From: Eudorina sp. 2006-703-Eu-15
Taxonomy: Eukaryota > Chlorophyta > Chlorophyceae > Chlamydomonadales > Volvocaceae
Length of the DNA: 64,000 bases
Direction: 5' to 3'
Assembly: GCA_003117195.1 (NCBI GenBank)
Contig: BDSI01000002.1
Span: forward strand, 2,393,288 to 2,457,287
A program made the position numbers and the translations under genes. Below are positions 56,407 through 64,000 of this stretch, in pieces; the first letter of the stretch is position 1, and each line of letters opens with the position of its first letter. The notes under the pieces were generated by a model, which was given only the letters and a program-made list of their open reading frames with translations, made no database searches and was not told the DNA's origin.

Positions 56407-59400
56407 ATGGAAGCTCAGGTCGCCCTTGTGCGGAACGCTCTTCAAGCCTTGTATTCGGCGCACGATGGGTGAGTTGCACCAAGTGCAGGGGCATTCAACG
56501 TCATTTTGTAGGCGTCGGTGTGAAGCAAGTGCCGCATGAGCGCAGGTCTGTCTTCGCGTGTAGCACTAAAACCCCGCGGAGCGCTGATTGCTTGTGGGGG
56601 ATACGGGCTCCTCAACTGAATATCGCATCATTTCATATAAGTAACATGTTGAACGAAATACAAGTTGCTGAGGCGTGCGCGCCTGTGCGACTATCGCCCA
56701 CCACCCCCAGCCTAGCCTTTGTGCACATCCGTCCAAGGTTGCCAGAAATCATGTTTATGTGCCGGCGATACCCCTTTTGTTGTAAAACTGTTTTTGCGTG
56801 CGCGGGGGGGATTTCGCTGGAACACATACATTTCGGCTCAATCGGCTAGAGTTGGCGCTCGCATATCATAGATCAAGGTTGCAAGACATTCACTTGCATA
56901 TACTCGGGCGTTGATTTCCTCGGAGTGTCTACATTTGCAGGAACTTTCTATTTCCTGGTGACTCAGTGCTCGATCTGGCGCATAGTACCCGCGGAGATGA
57001 TGTTCATTCGTTGTAGTCTTGTGCAAACATAGACCAGTGCTTCAAAACATGTGTCACTTGAATGCGTTCAGCTGGGCAGTTGTCGTCAACGTTCGTGAGT
57101 GGACATAACCGGTACGGCGCCTTACCCCGTTTCAGGCGCGGGGATGAAAATTTCGCAAAGCTTGCTGGAGAGTGTCTATGGAATGCAGACAGTGTCGCAC
57201 GTACTAGTGGTGTTATTCAGAGCGTGAAGGCACGCGGTTGGTATTTCAGAAGATGTTCGGATCGCTTGGGCCCCCCTCGTGTTGGTTCTTGTTCTGTTGT
57301 ACAGCCCTGCGCCTCCGTCCTCATGCCTGGAAGCCTAATCGCAGCAATGGCCTCCCGGCACTCGTTCGTTTGCATTGGCAATCTGGGTTGACCTGCCCCT
57401 TCATTGAACAGTGCCATGTGGCTGGTCTTACTAATTCTCCTCCTTGTAACGATGGTTCCTAATTCTCACCCTGATGTACGCCCCTTGGTTGTTTGCTTCG
57501 TTCAGCACTACCCGCAAGGCCGCGGACAACTGGCTACAGAATTTCCGAAACAGCTCTGGCTCCTGTCACATATGTTTGGCGATTCTTTCGCGGCCGGGCC
57601 TTGCGGACTACGAGTACCACTTCGCGGCCCACTCCTTGCGACTCGCTTGTTGCAAGGTGCCGGTGAGCCGTTGCGACGTGCTTGTTGAAAGCACCTGGTG
57701 TGTTTGCGTGTGTGTGTGGGGGGGGGGAGGGGACGGAGATAGGCATTATAATGCACCGATAATCCGACCAATCGGCACACAAAGCGTCGTTAGCCCAGAA
57801 ACCGCAAGCGCGTCGATGGAACGCCTGTTGAGCATGGCTTGGCCCCATGGTCTGGTAAGGTCTGGGGTCCGCTAGGCGTCGTGGACGCGCCGGCAGCCGC
57901 GCACTGCCTAGGTGGGTGGGTCTCTTGGGGGGTGTTACCGACTTGTGCTGTGGTACTGCCTACGGCGGTAATGCACAAAACGTAGGGAGACCGCCTTCGG
58001 GAGACCACGCCCCATCGCTTACGCCGGCTTTAACGAGTGTTGGGCGACAGTAAACCTGACCTAGACTGTCGCTGTCTACTTCTCCGATAATACACTTTAT
58101 CTCTCCGTATCTTACATGTCGTTCTCGCCCGGGGTGCCCGATGGTGATGAGATGCAGGAGGTGCTGGACCCCAACGTCCTGCAGGGGCTGGCAGTGCAGA
58201 TGGCGGCACTGTTGCTCGCCAGTGTGGGGGCCGGAGCCTGGTGCGTCGCCCGGGCAGTGGATGGCAAACTTGGCAAGGGCTGGGTCGCTCGGGGCCCCTA
58301 GGCAGGGTCCGAACCACCGTATCTTGGGATGTGGGACATGGAAGGTCAGGGACCGCGACACGACGGACCGTGGGACGCCGGGAGGCCACCGTGCGCCGGG
58401 CGTGCCTGCGGTCTTCCCCATCCCGCAGCGGGCCAAACTGCCGGATGGTGGTCCTGCGAATCTGAGTGTCCGACGGACATGGTGGATTGAAATGGTATGA
58501 TCTGATTCGATCTGATCTGGATTATATTATTACAAGCAGCTAATGTTGCGGCGGCGGGTTCTAGGGTGTATGATCGACCCGCAGTTTCACCAGCCTCCAT
58601 CCTGGTCCCAGCTTCATGTCAATGGACTGGAAGGGGCGCAATGGCCATCCTCTCTGCGCCCGATCTCTGCGGTGCAGGCCGGTGGCTGGCCAGCTGAGCT
58701 CTGCCCTTGCTTTGCTGGCGGTGAGGGCCGTTTGCTGGGAGGCGGAGGCGGTGGTGCTGCAGCTGCTGTCGTTGCTGGCGCCCCAGGTGGCGGCGGCCAT
58801 GCTGGCGGACCTGGCTCTAGGTTCCACGAGCCTGGGCGTCGGGGGGGTCGGCGGTGCGCACGTGGGCGGCTCGGCAGTACTGGCGGCGGCGGTGGCGACG
58901 GAGGCGACTGCGGTGTTTGCGCTGCTGCAGGTGAGGCCGGGTACGGCCGTGCGGTTGAACGCGACGGCGGGTGCCGCACAGCGGGCCATGGTTACACCAT
59001 GACCTTGCTCCGTCACGCAAGACCGGGGCTGCCCGGCAAGTGGACATGCCCGTCTCACGACTCTTGTGACCACGGCGGCGGCTTCTGTCGTAGGCTGCCT
59101 GCTGGGAAACCCAAGGCCCGCCAGCTACGGGACCTGAACAAACAGGCTCGCTTGTTACGTTGTCAGCCTACACGTCACCGGGTGGTACGTCACGCCTGCA
59201 GAACATGCTATGCTGGCAACGGGCGGGGGCCACCCACGGACCTCTTGATGGTATTTGCCAGGTCCGGTGCCACTGGTGCTTGGGGACGCGCCCACCCATC
59301 TCGGTGATCCGCGGTACCCATCGCGATGTGGGTTTCTACAATGCGATGTGAATTACATCAAATGATGTGATGTGTGAACCCTCTTCGTGACAGGTGATCA

Positions 59401-62400
59401 CATGCCTTCCAGAGGCCTGCGCCGCGCGCGCGGTTTGCGCCCACCCGCAGCGGAAGGCTCAGGTAGCGGCGGCGCTTGCGGCGGATGCCACAGTGGTTCC
59501 GCTGCTGCGGGCGACGGTGGTGGGCAGCCGGGCGCTGGATGCGGCGGCGGCGGCGGCAGCAGCGGCGGGGGCCCTACCCGTGGCAGTGCAGGTGCCGGGG
59601 CACGTCAACCTGGGGGGCTCGGCGGTGGGGTCTCTGGGCTTGGCACGGGCGTCAGTTGCCGCCACGTTGGCGGGCCCCGGCGCCGCTGCAGGTGGTCTGC
59701 AGAGGCCGGCGCTCCGGCGCGCGGGCCTGCAGCTGCTGCACGCGTGGACAGAACAGCTGGGTACAGCGCCGCGCGGGCTGGAGCACGAGACCGAGGTGGG
59801 TCGGTCGGGTTTCATCGGAGGGGTTTGCTGGCCGCGCCGTCTGCGGGCATCGTTTGAAGCGGGGGCCACGCCACGAGATTTCTATCCGGGGATCGCCCTT
59901 GCGAGAATCTCTTAGTGAGAATCTCTTTGTCGGAACCTCTTGGTATAAATCTCTTGGTGAGAATATCTTGGCGAGAATCACTTGGTGATGTGGATGCTTA
60001 TTAGACTCTTGGTGGGCACGGGGCAGAGGCGCCGCCGGGCAACCGCGGCGCACGGGTTGTTCCGCGCGTGCTCGCGCGCACATTTGCTGCCCGAGTCCGT
60101 GGTGCCGTTCACTGAAAGCACGAGCTACACGACCCCAAATACAATCATTTATCACACTTACCTCATGAATGAATGAATGGATGAATGAATGAACGTTACT
60201 TCATGTGCTTGGGAAGACGACCCACGTGGCCCCGCTCTAGCGTGCTGACCCGGCGTGGTTCCGGTTCCTTCTCTTGGCGCACAGCTTATCGGCTGTCTGT
60301 ACGAGGCCGTTGCCACTTCGGACACCGCCGCCTTGGCCGCTGAGTGTCTTTGCGGCCTCCTCGCGACCTGCACCTCCCAAGCTCGTGACGGCGGCGATGA
60401 CGGATATCAGAGCGACTCCTCGTCTTCCTCATCCGGCATGGTCCTGGCGGAATCAGTGGCGGCGGCGGGGCAGCATCCCGTGGGAAGCCGCAGGCGCGGG
60501 AACTGGGGCGAGGCAGCGGGCTTCCGAAAGCCACGTCAAGGAGTCGGCGGCGGCGGCGGAGGCGGCGGAGGCGGTGGTCGCGGCGGTGGCGGTGGCGCCC
60601 GCATGGCCGGCGCTGCATGCGTTCGCGCGGGGGCCGGCGCAGCGGCTGCCATCGCGGCTTCGCCAGAGCGGCAGCTGGCAAGCGCGCTCCTGATGCAACG
60701 GCTGCTGGATGGGCTCCAGGGGTTGCTGCAGGGCGCGGCGATGGTGTACAGGGAGCAACAGCAGCACCAGGTGAGTGTGCGGCGCGCTGTGAATTCAACA
60801 TGCTTGCTCGATAACTGGGTATCATGGCCGTGCAGCTATACGGGATATTAAGGGACTCGACGCCCAGGTATTGGTTGGAAGGAGGTGGTGGCAGGAGACG
60901 GAGCTGACTGCTGGATATGTGTCGTGAAATGTTAGTGGACAGCTGAGCTGCTATGTTGTTAGGCAGGCGGAACAGGAGCAAGTGACATGCAAGGGGCGGA
61001 CTAGTGGCCAAAAAGATGTCCGTATGCGTGTGTGTGTGTGTGTGTGCGCGCGCATCGGCGGGCAAGGCAGTACGCATCATACGCTACGGGCACATCAGCG
61101 CCCAACCTTTGTGTGTTATTGGGCGGGCAGGGCAGGAGTGCGTGCTATGCCAATGGCTGTGGCAGCGCCCAACGGGTGTATTGTGTCTTCACGGAAAACT
61201 AACAAGTGTGTGTAGTGTTGTCGGTGTCAAGGCAGGCGTGCGCGCCACGCAAAGGGCGCAGCTGCACCGCAGTACGTGTTGTGTGCGCCAGCGCCTGCAG
61301 GGTGCTGCGGCTTGCCGTCGGCATTGGCGTTGGCATTGATCATCCAAACATGCTCATGTGTGCAACTGCTGCCCACTTAACGCGCCTGCGGATGCGTATG
61401 CCGGGTTGCAGGCGGCGCTGATAATGAGCGGCCGGGCTGCAGGGGGGCTCGCAGCCGCAGAGGTGGTCGGCGGCGGCGGCGGCTCCCAGGACTGCGCCTT
61501 CTGGTCCAGCTGGTCGGACGGCGCGGTGCTGCAGGCGCTGAGCAACGTGCTGTGCTCGGCGGCGGCGGCGGTGCTGCCGGGCGCCCTGCGCGGGGATGCG
61601 GGGCTGCAGGCGCGCTTCAACGCGCTCTGGCCGCAGCTGATGGCGCTGCTGGGGCACAGCAACCCGGAGGTGCGCGCGCGTGGGGGGTGCGCGCGCGTCG
61701 GCCTGTGACCACAGGGCCACAGGGCGTTGCGAATCATTACAGGTATAAACGCATTGAACGCGTTGGCGCGCACGAAGCGTGACGGCTTCGTAAGGGCTTA
61801 ACGAGATGTTTTGCGGCAGTGTGTTGCAGTTACCAGGGCCCGATTCTCAAGTTGACTGGACGTTGGGGAGGAGTACGCCCCGCCCCATGTCGCCTGCTGA
61901 TGGTCCGATGGTCGGTTGGCGCCCTCCCTCACGCCACGCCACGCGCAGGTTGCGCTCAGCTGCGTGTCGTTCTGGCAGGACACCTATCTGGCGCAGCTGA
62001 TCCAGGCCTGTGCGCCCCTGGGCCAGGGGCCAGGCCAGGCCCAGAGCAGGGGTGCCGGCGGGCAGCCGGAGCCCGCGCCGCCGCAGGGCGTGGCGATGCT
62101 GCAGAGCCACCTGCCGCTGCTGGCGCAGCTGCTGACCGGTCTGGTGTCGCGGGCCGCGCTGGGGCCGGAGGCGGCGGCAGGGGCCACAGCCGATGCCAGG
62201 GACCTGCCGGAAGAGGTCCGGATGGTGAGTGCGGGGCGAAGGGGCGAAAACTCGCCCGATGGTGGGCGTTGGGCGCTGACGCTGGAGAAGGAGGGTGGTT
62301 GCACCGCGGCGACCTTTTTGGATGCCTGGCGTCCCGGCGGAACAGGCCCATTACTCGGATGACGTTTATGCAGGGTCGCTCTCGTCCCTGTCTTTGACCT

Positions 62401-63068
62401 GACTGGACAGTTTCAGCAAACTTCCCGGTCCGGGCAGTCTTCGCCGCTGAGATTGCCCACCGATTCGCTACGCCTCCCCACACACGGCCCTTCCCGGCCC
62501 GGCCCGGTAACAGGTCCGAAGAGAATTGGGCGCCACCATGCGGGACCTGGTGGGCCTTGTGGGTCTGGGGCACGTGACGGCCTTTCTGGGACGCATGGTT
62601 TCGGAGCACGCAGCGCAGCTCGACGCAACGCGCCCGGATGGAGGTGGAGGCGGAGGCGGAAGAGGTGCAACAGCCGCAGCGGCTACGTCTGCCGGCGGCG
62701 GCAGCTCCGCGGTGTGGACCCGCCTGGAGAGCTCGCTGTACGCAGCGAACGTGGCGCTTTGCAGCGGCGGCGGCGGCGGGGGTGCTGCGGGTGGAAGGTG
62801 GGTGCTGGACTGGATTGTAGGTCAGCGTCAGCAGCCCCAACAGCTTCCCGACGGACGCGGTTGTCACGACGGAAGCGGAAGCTGTAGTTAGCACAGCGGC
62901 AGCGGTTTATTGTCCACAACCGCGCGACACAATGTCCTCACTTGTCAAGCCAACCTTAGGAGCCGACATCCACTTGGATGCGAATGGAGGTGAGAGGAAC
63001 TTGCGGTCCTCCTCTGCCCGTATCGGACCTGTGACGGTGGCCCTTGGAAACGATGGCGGTCTCGCGTG

Positions 63069-63113
<45 letters not shown>

Positions 63114-63619
63114 AATGAAACCCGCCCGCCCGCACCCCGGTGCAAATATACTTTATAACCTGTGTGTGTGCTCCCCTGCGCGCATTGACTCGATTGACGC
63201 TCCCGACAGGTCGGCTGCAGGAGGCGGTGCCGACGGTGCAGCCGCCGCCGCGCAGGCGGCGTCCGGCGTCGGGCCCCCCGTCGACGACGCCCACATCGCC
63301 TCCATCATCTCCACCGCCGCCGCCGCCGTCGTACATCCCGCCAGCTCGCTCAAGCTCGCGGGCACGGCGCTGACGCTGGTGGGTGGCCTGGCGGCCTGGT
63401 TCTCAGACCATCCCCTGGAGCTGGCGCGGCCGCTGGAGGCCATGCGCGCCGCGCTGGCCTCGCCGGACGAGAAGCTGGCGCGCAACGCCGCCACGGCGCT
63501 GAACCGCCTGTGCGTACACGGCGGCTGTGCGGCGCTGCTGCTGGGCCGGTACTCGGGGTGGGTCAGCGGGCTGCGGCCTCTGCTGCCGGGGCCCGAGGTG
63601 ACGCTGCGCCACAAGCCGG
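56407..63619 (+). CDS. TNPO3: Importin-beta nuclear import receptor, transportin-3/MOS14 type (partial)
   Basis: HEAT-repeat karyopherin; transportin-3 (animals) and MOS14 (plants) carry SR proteins into the nucleus in a RanGTP-dependent way. Ten exons are visible: 56407-56468, 57506-57656, 58158-58240, 58678-58930, 59394-59795, 60285-60770, 61412-61669, 61949-62224, 62514-62794 and 63210-63597 or -63619. All are in phase, about 880 residues; the gene runs off the right edge. The N-terminus MEAQVALVRNALQALYSAHD, then RKAADNWLQNFRNSSGSCHI and ADYEYHFAAHSLRLACCK, is the typical importin-beta N-terminal repeat. Further matches are LPEACAARAVCAHPQRK (the LPEE...R block), VALSCVSFWQDTYLAQL (the FNFW block) and SSLKLAGTALTLVGGLAAWF. 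Disordered Ser/Gly insertions sit in exons 6 and 9. Importin-13 is the nearest alternative. The first intron is over 1 kb. The end of the last visible exon is ambiguous between two donors (GAG/GTGACG and CCGG/GTAAGC). Confidence -1.
60958..61016 (-). repeat. Family D dispersed repeat
   Basis: The plus strand reads AGGCAGGCGGAACAGGAGCA then AGTGACATGCAAGGGGC, in the transportin intron 60771-61411. A divergent copy. Confidence -1.
61117..61165 (-). repeat. Family D dispersed repeat, second copy in the same intron
   Basis: TTGGGCGGGCAGGGCAGGAG then TGCGTGCTATGCC on the plus strand, preceded by TGTGTGTTA, i.e. a CA end on its own strand. Confidence -1.
63073..63110. repeat. (GT)n microsatellite
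   Basis: About 19 GT units in transportin intron 62795-63209. Confidence -1.
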
Positions 63620-64000
63620 GTAAGCCGGGTCCGCGCCGAGGTGCGCTGCTCTTTGCTTTCTCTCTGACCGCAGCCTTCGTAGTTGGTCAGGACGAGTATG
63701 TGGTTAACCGCGAGCAGCCAGGAGAGGGCAGTTGGCAGCTCCCAGCGCTTGTGAATGGAACCAAGTCGGGCTGCAGATGCATGTTGCGGTTGGTGTTGCG
63801 GTTGGTGTTGCGGTTGGCGCCGACGCCGACGCCGTTTGGCGTGTGCATATGAGCGTGTGCGTGTGTGTTTAGCGGGGTATGAAAGCGCAAGCGGCAGGCA
63901 GAACAAGACGACCGCGCCACCACCGGTGTGCCATGCAAGCGTGGATCAAATAAAAGGTAACGCATAGATGCAACCAGACCACTACCGACCTGCGCAAATG

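Overview
The window looks like nuclear DNA of a green alga of the volvocine/Chlamydomonas type (Chlamydomonadales). The evidence is very GC-rich sequence, genes cut into many short GT-AG exons, long CA/GT microsatellites, homopolymer insertions (Gln, Gly, Ala, Ser) inside conserved proteins, a thylakoid photoprotection gene, and TGTAA polyadenylation signals. The species cannot be named from the sequence alone. There are no prokaryotic operons. Gene models were built by hand from conserved protein blocks, splice-site consensus and reading-frame phase; almost every junction given is phase-consistent.

Layout. (1) 354-4000, minus: first half of SOQ1 (thioredoxin-like/NHL protein), running off the left edge. 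(2) 4548-12216, plus: complete 10-exon malonyl-CoA synthetase (AAE13/ACSF3/MatB type); its last intron carries an antisense tRNA-Leu(AAG). (3) 14227-22843, minus: cereblon (LON + CULT) with an acidic C-terminal extension and one apparent 1-nt frameshift. (4) 23.2-23.6 kb, plus: a tentative small gene or 5' exons of the next gene. (5) 25072-29975, plus: BTB/T1 (KCTD-type) protein with polyQ tracts; 5' end unresolved. (6) 29976-35712: repeat-rich, no gene I can support. (7) 35713-38966, plus: GNAT acetyltransferase whose last intron is packed with retroelement 3' ends. (8) 39803-40127, plus: 55-residue single-pass membrane protein in two exons. (9) 40692-42919, minus: SC35-like (SCL) SR splicing factor. 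(10) 45208-47570, minus: coiled-coil protein of unknown function. (11) 48409-54607, minus: F-box/leucine-rich-repeat protein; 5' end unresolved. (12) 56407 to beyond 63.6 kb, plus: importin-beta receptor of the transportin-3/MOS14 type, cut by the right edge.

Together these are ordinary housekeeping and regulatory genes: photoprotection, malonate activation, two probable ubiquitin-ligase substrate receptors (cereblon, F-box-LRR) plus a possible third (BTB), splicing and nuclear import. They do not form a functional cluster, although transportin-3/MOS14 receptors are known importers of SR proteins like the one encoded 14 kb away.

The most interesting structure is in the introns. Two short motifs recur in introns of unrelated genes. 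They appear in one orientation near 5' splice sites and as the reverse complement near 3' splice sites, as if many introns were insertions with terminal inverted repeats (introner-like elements). Separately, several short repeat families each abut a CA microsatellite. One of them continues into a reverse-transcriptase fragment, which suggests non-LTR retroelement 3' ends with CA tails.
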